64,000 nt of DNA from a virus: the IMG/VR virus record IMGVR_UViG_3300011114_000269, positions 1 to 64,000 of that record; one strand, given 5' to 3'. The translations under genes and the position numbers were made by a program. The notes below the pieces were generated by a model. That model was not told the DNA's origin. It was given only the letters and a program-made list of their open reading frames with translations, and ran no database searches. Shown here piece after piece: positions 38,859 to 47,865 of this stretch (position 1 is the first letter of the stretch; the number at the start of each line of letters is the position of its first letter).

Positions 38859-39172
38859 TTTGTTTTCTCCATGATCTTTGCGCGAAGCAAAGGACTGTCT
38901 GATGTACCTGCCCATTCGGGCAAGGAGTTCCAAATTAGGACGTAATCGTCCGCGCTGCATTTTGTCCTATCCAGCCATGCCAGCATAGCTTTGTGTCGGT
39001 CTGCCGGGTCGTGTATCGTTAAACCAATAACGTACAGTTCTTGTACCGCGCAGCCTACCTGCTTGGGACTGGGCGGCGGTTTTGGTAACGGAGGCGGGCC
39101 ATTGGATAGGATTAGTTTGTCCCCTGCCGAGGCTGCTGAAAACAGCAGCACAAAAACCAGAAACAAACGCAT
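38855..39172 (-). CDS. Exported Pro-rich protein in lysis cassette
   Basis: A 105-residue protein with a signal peptide (MRLFLVFVLLFSAASA) and then a proline run (GPPPLPKPPPSPK). Two Cys residues follow (GCAVQEL; KCSADD). The proline-rich exported layout recalls outer spanins, but there is no lipobox and the fold differs, so a spanin role is only a possibility. The stop overlaps the next start (ATGA). Confidence 0.6.
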   Translation of the reverse strand: MRLFLVFVLLFSAASAGDKLILSNGPPPLPKPPPSPKQVGCAVQELYVIGLTIHDPADRHKAMLAWLDRTKCSADDYVLIWNSLPEWAGTSDSPLLRAKIMEKTK

Positions 39173-39179
39173 ACATGGG

Positions 39180-39386
39180 CTACATCCCTGCCGCTTGCAA
39201 AGGTGAAAGGTCTTGCGTAGTCCAGTACGTTTTTGCAAGCATAATTTGTAGATGTTCCTTATTTCTGGATAACGTTTTAACCCATTCTTCGTCAGACATC
39301 ATTTCCGGCTTACCTGCGTTAATTAGATTTACGCTATTTATTGCTGCGCTGTAGTGCTTGGCAATTTGTGCTTCTGTTATTTCCAT
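39180..39386 (-). CDS. Small hypothetical protein
   Basis: A 68-residue helical protein starting MEITEAQIAKHYSAAIN, with GGAG 7 bases upstream. It lies right after the tail-fibre gene, where small fibre-assembly proteins are often found. It has no membrane segment. Function unknown. Confidence 0.6.
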   Translation of the reverse strand: MEITEAQIAKHYSAAINSVNLINAGKPEMMSDEEWVKTLSRNKEHLQIMLAKTYWTTQDLSPLQAAGM

Positions 39387-39388
39387 TT

Positions 39389-41026
39389 TCAAACTCCTTT
39401 AGCTTCGAGTTGCGCTACACGGGCAGTCAACTCTTTGACCGCGTTAATTAAGTACCAAGTTAACGGTGCGGTATCTACCGTCATTACCCCGGTGGTTTCT
39501 GTTTTGACGCACTCAGGTGCAACTTTTTGCAGTTCTTGGGCAACGATCCCCAGTTGAACTCCGGTTTTTGCAATAGCTTGGTCTTGCGGTACTTCAGTAA
39601 TTTCTTCTGGTAAACGGTACTCGTAGTTGCGCACTTGGATTTGGTTGATGATGCCCAACCCAGTGTTGTTGTCAACAATGTTTTTCTTGAGGCGTTGATC
39701 TGAAGTAGTTGACCAAGATGCGGAATTGTTGCCTTGGTATACGCCGCTACTTGCGTTGATATAACCAGTGTTTGATCCTTTACCTGTAGTAGATGCTGTG
39801 CATACAATAATTTCTCCCGTAACCGCCGCGCTTGATTGGTTAGCTAAATAACCCAAATAAGTGTTGTTACTGCCCGTTGTTATGCCATACCCCGCTCTAT
39901 ATCCTACGCTCGTGTTGTTTGAAGCGGTGCTTACATTACCAAGTGCTTCTTGTCCAACGGCGGTGTTTTTGCTGCCGGTATCATTTAAGACAAGAGCCAA
40001 GTAACCAAAAGCAGAATTATTTGAACCTGTAGTATTAGTGGCAAGTGCGGTATACCCACTGGCTGTGTTACTGCTGCCTGTGGTGTTGCTTGTAAGTGAT
40101 TGGTATCCACTAGCGGTATTTTGTATACCTGTGGTGTTAGCTGTGAGCGCAATAACCCCAACGGCGGTATTAGATGACCCCGAGAGGTTTGCTTGAAGCG
40201 CCGACGACCCGATGGCAATGTTGTTGTTGCCCGTGGTATTGGTTGTAAGTGCGCTAACCCCAATGGCAACATTATCAACGCCTGAAGTGCTGCTTAGAAG
40301 TGCATTTGTTCCAATGGCAACGTTACTAACGCCTATGGTATTACTTTGAAGTGCAGCCTGCCCAATGGCAACATTATCCGACCCTGTGGTATTGCTATTT
40401 AAAGCAAGATTTCCTAAAACAGTATTGCTTAATGCCGCGCCTGCGCCACGGCCTACTCTAATACCATAAACAGTTAGGTCAGCCCCGCTGTACAAAAGAT
40501 TTGCGGAGCTAGTCTCAAGGCCTCCAGTGGTGGTATACACCACACGGCCTGTAGTCAAGCCTGAGTTGGTGATAGAGCTAAATGTGCCCGCGCCGCCAAA
40601 TGAGTTGGATATTTTAACGTAGTCAGAGCCGTTCCAAAAGACATGGGACTTCTCGCCGTTAACCATCGTAACGCCGCTGGTAGCCGCGCCTTTAACCGTC
40701 AAGGCAAATCCGCCAGTGGTGTTGTTGTTGATGACGTACTGACGGCTGCTGCTAGGTAGGATCAGGTTACGCGCTGCGGTCATAGCACCGCTGACGTTCA
40801 GGATGGCGTACTGCGCCGTGGTTGAGCTAATATTGGTTGCTAAGCTGTCCCCCTGCGTAATTGAGAGCGTAACATCCGTTGTGGTAATGGCAATGGACAA
40901 ACCGCCCGCAATGGCAATGTCCAAGTAAGATGTAACGGAGTTGTTTACATCATCACCCCAAGTGCCAGACTCTGTGCCGGTTACCGGCTGTCCAAGGGCT
41001 AAGTTGGTTGTGTAATTGACTGTCAT
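39389..41026 (-). CDS. Tail fibre with S74 self-cleaving chaperone
   Basis: A 545-residue protein. Residues 1-200 are a beta-rich virion-attachment part. Residues 201-404 contain twelve 17-residue repeats of the YadA-head type (N-x-A-x-G-x-x-A-L). The C-terminal 104 residues are an intramolecular chaperone of peptidase family S74, with SDQRLKKN at the cleavage Ser (S442) and Asp443. In this family, trimerisation is assisted by the chaperone, which then cuts itself off. The protein ends in a short coiled coil (VKELTARVAQLEAKGV). It is the likely host-recognition fibre. Confidence 0.85.
   Translation of the reverse strand: MTVNYTTNLALGQPVTGTESGTWGDDVNNSVTSYLDIAIAGGLSIAITTTDVTLSITQGDSLATNISSTTAQYAILNVSGAMTAARNLILPSSSRQYVINNNTTGGFALTVKGAATSGVTMVNGEKSHVFWNGSDYVKISNSFGGAGTFSSITNSGLTTGRVVYTTTGGLETSSANLLYSGADLTVYGIRVGRGAGAALSNTVLGNLALNSNTTGSDNVAIGQAALQSNTIGVSNVAIGTNALLSSTSGVDNVAIGVSALTTNTTGNNNIAIGSSALQANLSGSSNTAVGVIALTANTTGIQNTASGYQSLTSNTTGSSNTASGYTALATNTTGSNNSAFGYLALVLNDTGSKNTAVGQEALGNVSTASNNTSVGYRAGYGITTGSNNTYLGYLANQSSAAVTGEIIVCTASTTGKGSNTGYINASSGVYQGNNSASWSTTSDQRLKKNIVDNNTGLGIINQIQVRNYEYRLPEEITEVPQDQAIAKTGVQLGIVAQELQKVAPECVKTETTGVMTVDTAPLTWYLINAVKELTARVAQLEAKGV
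39815..40426. repeat. Twelve 51-base repeats in tail fibre
   Basis: The repeats encode exactly 17 residues each, with the frame N-T/V-A-x-G-x-x-A-L-x-x-N-T-T-G-x-x. The spacing is fixed but the DNA is diverged, so the length is under selection. Confidence 0.85.
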
Positions 41027-41048
41027 AGTAGTTTCTCACTAATAAATA

Positions 41049-44000
41049 TTACGTTGACGTATCAACAAGCTGCCATGTGGTTGTTTGGGTATTGTTGACA
41101 AGTTGCCAGTCGGCATTTTGGGAGTCATTAATTAGTTGCCAGCTAACTGGGATGATAGTGCCAACAATACCCGATGCGCTGACCCCAGTCAACACCCTTG
41201 TAAGTGCTTGAGAAGTATCTACCGTACCAACAGCGCCGCTTGCTCCAACGCCACTTATATCATAGCCCCGCCCATAACTTACAGTGCCTACTGCGCCCGA
41301 TGCAGAGTTGCCAGTCAGCGCACGCGATAAAGCTTGAGAAGTGTTAATTGTTCCGGTAAATCCAGTAGCTAAATTACCTGTGATCGCTTTGGTAAATACC
41401 TGAGAAGTCGTGATTGTGCCGAGACTACCAGTGGCTGAAACACCTGTAACCGCAAAAGAAACTGTTTGGGAAGTAGTAATTGTTCCCACACCCCCGCTGG
41501 CAAAAACATTGGTAAGTGCTGGTGGCTGGATACTGATTGTGCCCACGCCGCCTGTGGCAAAAACACCTGTTAATGCTTGCAGAAATTCTTGGGAAGTAGT
41601 AATTGTTCCCACACCACCGGAAGCTAAAACTCCAGCTAATACTATTCCTGATACACCAGAGCTAAATATCCAGCCCAGAGATCCGTTGTTGGTTGAATTA
41701 GCCCCTGCGTACCAAGTGCTTGACAGGCTGTACGCACGAACACCAGTGATAGCCAAGTAATCAGGCGTTGTGACCGTTCCGCTTGACAGGATCAACGTTC
41801 CGGGGCTAGATGCCGATGTGCCTTGGATCGTCAGCACCTTGCCGCTAGTACCTGTGCCAGTGAATTGTGTCACCGTCTGAGTTGTTGTGCCAAGGGTAAT
41901 GTTGGTTGCACCTGTTGCGCTGTAGGTATTGGTGATGTTCTTGAAAGTGTTGTTGCCAGAGATGGTCAACGTACCCGCACCGCCTTGGTCAAGGGTGATG
42001 CCTGAGTAAGAGATGCCTCCACCAGCAAAGGTCTTGGCAGATGCAGATGTAAGGCTGATCGTGCCTGTGCCTGTAATTGTTAGCGAACTTGTCGCCGACC
42101 AAGGAGTTGTAAAACCGGCTATCGTCCAAAGCCCCGATCCAAGTGCTAATGTTCTGGAACCAGTTAAATCAGAACTCATGCGCGAGAATGTCGTACCAGA
42201 TAATGTAACGTTGTAATTGTTGGCATTAAAAGTCCCTGCTACCAACCAAAAAGCAAGCGTGTCATCTCGACTCACTACCAAGGCATCTTGCAGGGTGACA
42301 GTTCCTCCTAAACTATTTATGGTTAAAGATTGCGCAAAAGTCCTACCCGCACTTGTAATTGTCTGACTACCGCGCCCAGCAAATGTCAGCGTACCCGTAC
42401 CTGTCAACGTAGTGCCTGTGCCGTTAACCCAGTTGCCGTAGATCGTAGGTGTAGTTGTTCCTGTAGCCAGCGTCATTGTGTTGCTGGTACGGGCGCTCAT
42501 GTTGATGGTGCCGATGTTGTAATTAGCATTGACCGTCACTGTGTTGCCGCTAGTCAACCCAGTTGCCTCAAATAACGCCGTGTCTTGTGCCAGTGGAAAG
42601 TTATTGACCGCTGGCGCACCGCCGCTAGTAGCAGCCCAGCCTACCGCGCTCCAGTTGCCACCAGCAGCGAGGTTCCAGTACCGAGTAACGCCAGCGCCAA
42701 ACGTAATCCCGCTGTTGCCTTTAGCGTCACCCAAGCGAGTACCAGACACGGGAGCAGCAGCACCAGCAATGGTGATGTCACGGAAGTCAGCGTCTGTTCC
42801 AGCAAATGCAGCGCAGGTTAGTGTGCGTGTTGTCCCAATGGTGTCTGACTGCAAGAATTGACGCATGGTGGCGTTGGTTCCAGCGGATATTGTCAATGTG
42901 CCGTTGATGGTTTGATTTGCTCCAAAGGATACAACACTAACACCAGATGATGTTCGCCCAGCAGTTGTTAAATTATTAAATGTGTTTACGCCATTAATTG
43001 TAAAAGTTGTAAAATCTGCGGTTGTTGCGCTTGCATTATAAAATGTATTATTATTTCCATTAATTGTTACGGAAGTTAGAGAAGTAAAATTAATCTGAGA
43101 TGTGCTTGCCGTAAACGTAAAATTAGCACGTTGCGATTCAGTGCTTCCAAAACCAATTGGTGCGCTAGAAGAAAGGCTAACCGTTGAAGAGCCAAGGTTA
43201 ATAGTTATAGTGTGCGCTGAATTTGTATTTATTGTGCCAGCGGTAAAATTATAGGTAGCAAGACTAAAGGAACCATTTGTTACGGTTAATGTTGATGACC
43301 CTATGTCCAACGCGCTGCCAAGCGTCCATCCACAACCAACACCGTTAACCGTAGTAGCAGAAGCCAGCGTCACGCCATTAGTCGTAAACGTCCTACCAGT
43401 AGACGATCCACTTAGCGTAATAGCGCCCGTGTAAGAACGGGTAATGCCCGTAGCAGCAAAGCTCACGTTGCCGTGGATAGCCAATGGCGCAGTGCCAGCA
43501 AAAGTCACGTTGCCCGTAGCAGGGCCAGCCATCGTTAATGCAGCGCAGCGAAGCTGTGTGGCTGTGCAAGTGACCGTGTAAGCCGTGGCGTTGGATAGCG
43601 AGTCAAACACCACCGCATCCGCAGATGTAGGCACAGAAGCCCCGCTAACGCCACCAGAGGTGGTTGACCAGTTGGTTGTAGTCGTTGCATCCCATGTGCC
43701 TGTACCGCCACGCCAGTAGCGCGTTACAGCAGCAGGAGCAGCGGTCAGGATGGCGTTAGTTCCGCCAGTGGAGTTAGCGCCAGCATAAAACTCGCCGGGG
43801 CTTGTAGCGCTGATTACGGTTGTGCCAAGGGCAAGGTAGTCCACACCAGATACCCGTGCGCCAGCAACAGTCATTGTTGTTGAACCACCAACGGTTACTA
43901 CGTTACCTACTGTTCCAGTGACTGTCCAAGCACCAACAGTCATTGTCCCACCAGCATCAAGCGTAATAGTGTGAGCAACGGTCTTGGTGGAAGCAAGCTC

Positions 44001-46571
44001 TGTGAATTGGTTGTTGCCGGTGATGGATGTTGTTGATACACCTGTCGTGCCACCAATTGTGAGTTTGTTGTAGGACTGACCGCCACCAGCAAATGTTCTT
44101 GCTGTTGTGCTGGTGTCAGACAAAACAATGTTGGCAGTGCCTTTATATAAGGTTCCCGCTGTGTACGTCCACACCGATCCAGTACCAGAAAGCGTCCATG
44201 TTCCAGAACCCATTTTTAAGGTTCCAGCAGTTAACGTAAATAACCCCGTTGTCACGTTGTAGCTAACAGCATCAAACGTACCACTAGTCAGGGTCAGGGT
44301 TCGTGCGGAGTTCAGCGTAAAAGCATCTGCAAGTTGGACTGTTCCTGTAGAAGAATTAACAGTAATTGGGCATCCAAAAGTTATGGCATTGTTGGTAATG
44401 GTTTGAGTTCCGCGCCCGCCAAACGTAATAGTTCCCGTTGTACTTGAGGATGTAACGCCTGTACCAAATAACCAATTACCGTAAACCGTTGGCGTATTAA
44501 AAGATGTATCCAACGTCATTGCACTTGTTCGCGCGGATGCATTAAAAGTTCCAATATTAAAAGAAGCATTAACAGTAATAGTTCCTGTCACACTACCCGT
44601 GTTATCAAACACCGCAGTGTCTTGAGCCAATGGAAATTGATTGATGTCAGGCGTTCCACCAGAGCTAGGACACCAGCCCGTAGCACTCCAATTCTGAGCG
44701 CCAGCAAGGTTCCAGTACACAGTCTTAGCCGCAGGGAACGTGATGCTTGTGTTGCCACCGCAGTCCCCCGCCCTTGTTGGAGATGATCCTGCCGCAGCGC
44801 CAGCAATGGTGATGTCGCGGAAGTCGCAGTCGTCAGCAGACAGTGTGGCTACGGTAAGGGTGCGGGCAGTGCCAACCGTATCAGAACGCAAAAAGATGCG
44901 GCGTATTGCTGTGGCTCCAGCACAAGTCAGGGTTCCTGTGATGGTTTGGTTAGCGGCAAAAGTACATTGCATTAAACCTGCGGCAGCAGGGGCCGTTAGT
45001 GTTAAATTGTTAAATGTGTTTGCGCCAGTTATAGCGTGAGTTGTCGCCGTTGTTCCAGTAAACGATACGTTATAGAACGTCAACCCTCCAGTAGAAAAAG
45101 ATATTGTTAATGTTGAGCTGCAATTTATTTGTGATGTTCCAGCATTAAATGTTAAATTTGTTACTGTTGACATAGAAACTGGAGAAGTGCTAACCAACGT
45201 AACTGTACTTGAACCAAGATTAATAGTTCTGACGTTGGAATTACTAGATATTATTTGACCAGCCGATATGTTAAAGTTTTTGGAGTCAAAAGTTCCGTTA
45301 GTGATGGTTATAGCTTGAGCGCTCATGCTCAGCGCGTCAGCGAGTTGGACTGTGCCGCCGTAGGAATCAACAGTTAGCGCTTGCGTAAATGTTTTACTTG
45401 CACTAGTAATTGTCTGCGTGTTGCGCCCTGAGTAAGTAAGTGCTGCTGTGCCAGATAGCGTTGTGCCAGAACCATTTTTCCAATCGCCATAAATAGTGAA
45501 TGCAGTTGTTGCCAACGTCATTGCACTTGTACGACCAGACATATCTACCGTGCCGGTATAAGGGATGGCAGCATCCATCGTGATCGTGCCAGTCACCGAG
45601 CCAGCATTGGTGAATGTCGCGGTGTCTTGCGCTAATGGAAAATTGTCGGTTGATGGCGTACCTGTTGATGTGGTAGCCCAGCCTGTAGCAGACCAGTTCT
45701 GCGCCCCTGCGAGGTTCCAATACACCGTCTTGGCAGCATCAAACGTAATGCCAGAGCAACCAGCCAAATTGCCGATGCGTGTGCCAGAGATAGGTGCAGC
45801 AGTGCCAATGACGTAGATGTCGCGGAAGTCTGCATCAGTCAGGCTTGGTGCGCTGTTGATGGTCAGGGTATGAGCAATGCCGTAAGTATTTGAACGGAAC
45901 CAAACTCGACGGTTTCCTGCTGTGCCTGTGGTGGACAGTGTGCCGTTGATGGTTTGTCTACCGGGTATCTGTACAATCCGCGCCCCTGCCACAGCCATGC
46001 CTGCAACGGTAATATTGTTAAAAATAGTCCCGTTTATTGATTGGGGTAAATTGTGCGTCCCTGCGGCTGTACTTGTAAAGCTGAGATTGTTAAACGTTAA
46101 TGTCAAGGTAGCTATGTCAAACGCGGCAGATGCCGCCGTCATAACTAGTGTAGAAGTACCAGCATTTAGCGTTAAGTTCAGCGGATTCCCTGTTGCCCAT
46201 GCAAAACTGCTACTCGTTAGCGTAACTGTACTACTGCCAAGATTAATCGTCCGTACATTAGTGTTGCTGGATGACAGTGATAAGGCAGTTACAGCGTAGT
46301 TGTTGGTGGTGAAGGTTCCTTGGGTTAAGGTAATTGCACCAGAACAAGTCAACGTGCCGCCAAGACTTAACGTCGCAGTGGCGGCGTTAATCGTTACCGA
46401 AATTACAGATACGTTGTAGTTTGTGGTTACCGTAAAACTACTGTCAATCGTTACATCGTCAGCAGCGCCGGGGACAGACGCCCCACTAGCCCCGCCTGAA
46501 GTAGCAGACCAGTTAGCTGTAGTGGTAGCGTCCCAAGTACCTGTACCGCCTACCCAAAAACGTGCAGCCAT
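41049..46571 (-). CDS. Giant Thr/Gly-rich repetitive adhesin-like protein
   Basis: An 1840-residue protein dominated by Thr, Ser, Gly and Ala in short beta repeats, consistent with beta-helix or stacked beta architecture. A FWVGGTGTWDATTTANWS unit at the start recurs near the middle (YWRGGTGTWDATTTTNWS). A longer block starting with YWNLAGAQNWSATGW recurs three times. The C-terminus has about seven 25-residue repeats (G-V-x-A-S-G-x-V-G-T-I) and three WQLxNxxQ-type repeats. It lies next to the tail-fibre gene, so it is a probable surface adhesin. There is no signal peptide. Confidence 0.7.
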   Translation of the reverse strand: MAARFWVGGTGTWDATTTANWSATSGGASGASVPGAADDVTIDSSFTVTTNYNVSVISVTINAATATLSLGGTLTCSGAITLTQGTFTTNNYAVTALSLSSSNTNVRTINLGSSTVTLTSSSFAWATGNPLNLTLNAGTSTLVMTAASAAFDIATLTLTFNNLSFTSTAAGTHNLPQSINGTIFNNITVAGMAVAGARIVQIPGRQTINGTLSTTGTAGNRRVWFRSNTYGIAHTLTINSAPSLTDADFRDIYVIGTAAPISGTRIGNLAGCSGITFDAAKTVYWNLAGAQNWSATGWATTSTGTPSTDNFPLAQDTATFTNAGSVTGTITMDAAIPYTGTVDMSGRTSAMTLATTAFTIYGDWKNGSGTTLSGTAALTYSGRNTQTITSASKTFTQALTVDSYGGTVQLADALSMSAQAITITNGTFDSKNFNISAGQIISSNSNVRTINLGSSTVTLVSTSPVSMSTVTNLTFNAGTSQINCSSTLTISFSTGGLTFYNVSFTGTTATTHAITGANTFNNLTLTAPAAAGLMQCTFAANQTITGTLTCAGATAIRRIFLRSDTVGTARTLTVATLSADDCDFRDITIAGAAAGSSPTRAGDCGGNTSITFPAAKTVYWNLAGAQNWSATGWCPSSGGTPDINQFPLAQDTAVFDNTGSVTGTITVNASFNIGTFNASARTSAMTLDTSFNTPTVYGNWLFGTGVTSSSTTGTITFGGRGTQTITNNAITFGCPITVNSSTGTVQLADAFTLNSARTLTLTSGTFDAVSYNVTTGLFTLTAGTLKMGSGTWTLSGTGSVWTYTAGTLYKGTANIVLSDTSTTARTFAGGGQSYNKLTIGGTTGVSTTSITGNNQFTELASTKTVAHTITLDAGGTMTVGAWTVTGTVGNVVTVGGSTTMTVAGARVSGVDYLALGTTVISATSPGEFYAGANSTGGTNAILTAAPAAVTRYWRGGTGTWDATTTTNWSTTSGGVSGASVPTSADAVVFDSLSNATAYTVTCTATQLRCAALTMAGPATGNVTFAGTAPLAIHGNVSFAATGITRSYTGAITLSGSSTGRTFTTNGVTLASATTVNGVGCGWTLGSALDIGSSTLTVTNGSFSLATYNFTAGTINTNSAHTITINLGSSTVSLSSSAPIGFGSTESQRANFTFTASTSQINFTSLTSVTINGNNNTFYNASATTADFTTFTINGVNTFNNLTTAGRTSSGVSVVSFGANQTINGTLTISAGTNATMRQFLQSDTIGTTRTLTCAAFAGTDADFRDITIAGAAAPVSGTRLGDAKGNSGITFGAGVTRYWNLAAGGNWSAVGWAATSGGAPAVNNFPLAQDTALFEATGLTSGNTVTVNANYNIGTINMSARTSNTMTLATGTTTPTIYGNWVNGTGTTLTGTGTLTFAGRGSQTITSAGRTFAQSLTINSLGGTVTLQDALVVSRDDTLAFWLVAGTFNANNYNVTLSGTTFSRMSSDLTGSRTLALGSGLWTIAGFTTPWSATSSLTITGTGTISLTSASAKTFAGGGISYSGITLDQGGAGTLTISGNNTFKNITNTYSATGATNITLGTTTQTVTQFTGTGTSGKVLTIQGTSASSPGTLILSSGTVTTPDYLAITGVRAYSLSSTWYAGANSTNNGSLGWIFSSGVSGIVLAGVLASGGVGTITTSQEFLQALTGVFATGGVGTISIQPPALTNVFASGGVGTITTSQTVSFAVTGVSATGSLGTITTSQVFTKAITGNLATGFTGTINTSQALSRALTGNSASGAVGTVSYGRGYDISGVGASGAVGTVDTSQALTRVLTGVSASGIVGTIIPVSWQLINDSQNADWQLVNNTQTTTWQLVDTST
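41150..41640. repeat. C-terminal repeats of giant adhesin
   Basis: About seven repeats of roughly 75 bases encode units of the form T-S-Q-x-x-x-x-A-L-T-G-V-x-A-S-G-x-V-G-T-I. Units are diverged at the DNA level, but the pattern is regular. Confidence 0.75.
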
Positions 46572-46574
46572 GCT

Positions 46575-46745
46575 TTACTCCTGTGGAGTTTCAGCGGGAG
46601 GTGCAGTCACTATGGCAATCCAGTTGTCCACACGTTGCTGCTTCATTGCCTGAATTTCAGCATCGGTGAGCGTGTGGTCATCAGGCAAATGCAGTGCATC
46701 TGCAAACTTGCCGTGGGCGGTTTCAAACTCAAAGTCGATTTTCAT
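46575..46745 (-). CDS. Small hypothetical tail-region protein
   Basis: A 56-residue protein (MKIDFEFETAHGKFADALHLP). The start is preceded by GGAGGTCGAA. It ends in a Pro-rich tail, APPAETPQE, whose codons hold the ribosome-binding site (CAGGAG) of the giant adhesin gene. Short proteins with a DDHTLTDAEIQAMKxxRxxNW pattern often sit near fibre genes. Function unknown. Confidence 0.6.
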   Translation of the reverse strand: MKIDFEFETAHGKFADALHLPDDHTLTDAEIQAMKQQRVDNWIAIVTAPPAETPQE

Positions 46746-46759
46746 TTCGACCTCCGCTA

Positions 46760-47251
46760 TTAAGTTGTAGCCAAGCGTACTAAAGCAGTCGTAGTGGTGT
46801 TGGAAGGCATGGTCAATGTTAACGTACCGGCAGTAATGGTCTGGGCGGTAAACGTGTGAACACTGATAGCCTTGTTGCTTTGTGTAGAGTTATAGATCAG
46901 CACAGTATCAAACGAAGTACTTAGTGTCACAGTGGTGTACACAATACTTGCAGAGGGAGTCCAATACCCTACGCCCGCAGTTGCAGATGCGTTTGTAGAT
47001 GTCGGAGCCGTTGCGTTGGTTACCGTTACTCCACCAGCAGTGTAGTTTGTTCCCGTTACTTCACCAGTAGCTGAATACGCAGTAGTACCAGCATTAATAG
47101 TAGCTGAGGCAAGGTATAGCGCCGCTTTTACTGTATCCGTAGTAGGCGCAGTTAAACTGCCGCGAGAGACAATAGTAGAAGTGCCAAGCTGGTGTTGGCC
47201 CAACATCAATTCACCAAGGAACGATGTGCACATTGATTGAGTATTTGCCAT
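46760..47251 (-). CDS. Putative virion structural protein, paralogue 1
   Basis: A 163-residue beta-rich protein, AAGGAAATATC before the start. Its C-terminal half (FDTVLIYNSTQSNKAI...TLTMPSNTTTTALVRLA) is clearly related to the protein at 47449 (CALIYNASKGNKSV...TITMPANTSTTALIRSS). Both seem to be duplicated small tail or decoration proteins with an Ig-like fold. The target in the virion is unknown. Confidence 0.6.
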   Translation of the reverse strand: MANTQSMCTSFLGELMLGQHQLGTSTIVSRGSLTAPTTDTVKAALYLASATINAGTTAYSATGEVTGTNYTAGGVTVTNATAPTSTNASATAGVGYWTPSASIVYTTVTLSTSFDTVLIYNSTQSNKAISVHTFTAQTITAGTLTLTMPSNTTTTALVRLATT

Positions 47252-47260
47252 GATATTTCC

Positions 47261-47452
47261 TTAAAAAGAAGCTGTTTCCCCGCCCGCAAAGGTAGGCATT
47301 TTTTTCAACGTCACATGCGCTGATCGGTGAACCAATTCGCCGTCGAGCCAATACTCGACCCACGTTGTCAGTTCATTCTCATTATCAACCGTGCCTTCCC
47401 GTTTTTCCAACAAGGAATCGTCCATGTCGCCTTTGGTGGTAGTAACAATCAA
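47261..47452 (-). CDS. Small hypothetical protein, TTG start
   Basis: A 63-residue protein with a TTG start in a TTGA overlap with the upstream stop; AGGAG lies 6 bases before the TTG, making this unusual start credible. It is acidic, with a beta-rich middle (TTWVEYWLDGELVHRSAHVTL). Function unknown. Confidence 0.55.
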   Translation of the reverse strand: MIVTTTKGDMDDSLLEKREGTVDNENELTTWVEYWLDGELVHRSAHVTLKKMPTFAGGETASF

Positions 47453-47865
47453 TTTGAACTCCTAATAAGTGCAGTGGTTGAGGTGTTAGCGGGCATGGTG
47501 ATTGTAAACGTGGTGGTCGATGTTTTGTCAGACCCAAAATCCAAAACCGCTACAGATTTATTGCCCTTGGATGCGTTGTAAATCAAAGCGCACCGGGCAG
47601 TCAAAGCTGCCGTCCAAGACACGTTATCCCAGTTCACATACGCCACATACCCGGCGTAATTGATCGCCACCCCTGTCATGACCTGACCGCCAGCCGTGTA
47701 GCCTGAAGCAACTACTTCCCCGGAGGTTGTGTACACCGTAGTGGCCTCGTTCAAATCCGCATTACCCGTATACAGCGCAATCTTGATCGTGTCTGTGGAC
47801 AAGTCGTGGATAGCCTGATACAACTCCGTTTTGAAGCTGGTAGTCTGGGTTTGGACAATGCTCAT
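47449..47865 (-). CDS. Putative virion structural protein, paralogue 2
   Basis: A 138-residue beta-rich protein (MSIVQTQTTSFKTELYQAIHDL) related to the protein at 46760, especially in the last 60 residues. The GIAIALYTGNADL-like segment (DTIKIALYTGNADLN) is widespread in small phage tail proteins. The start overlaps the connector gene stop by ATGA. Confidence 0.65.
   Translation of the reverse strand: MSIVQTQTTSFKTELYQAIHDLSTDTIKIALYTGNADLNEATTVYTTSGEVVASGYTAGGQVMTGVAINYAGYVAYVNWDNVSWTAALTARCALIYNASKGNKSVAVLDFGSDKTSTTTFTITMPANTSTTALIRSSN

Noticed and set aside
39815-40426. CRISPR-like or minisatellite repeats
   Set aside because: The 51-base periodicity is the 17-residue YadA-type protein repeat, and the DNA copies are too diverged for a CRISPR.
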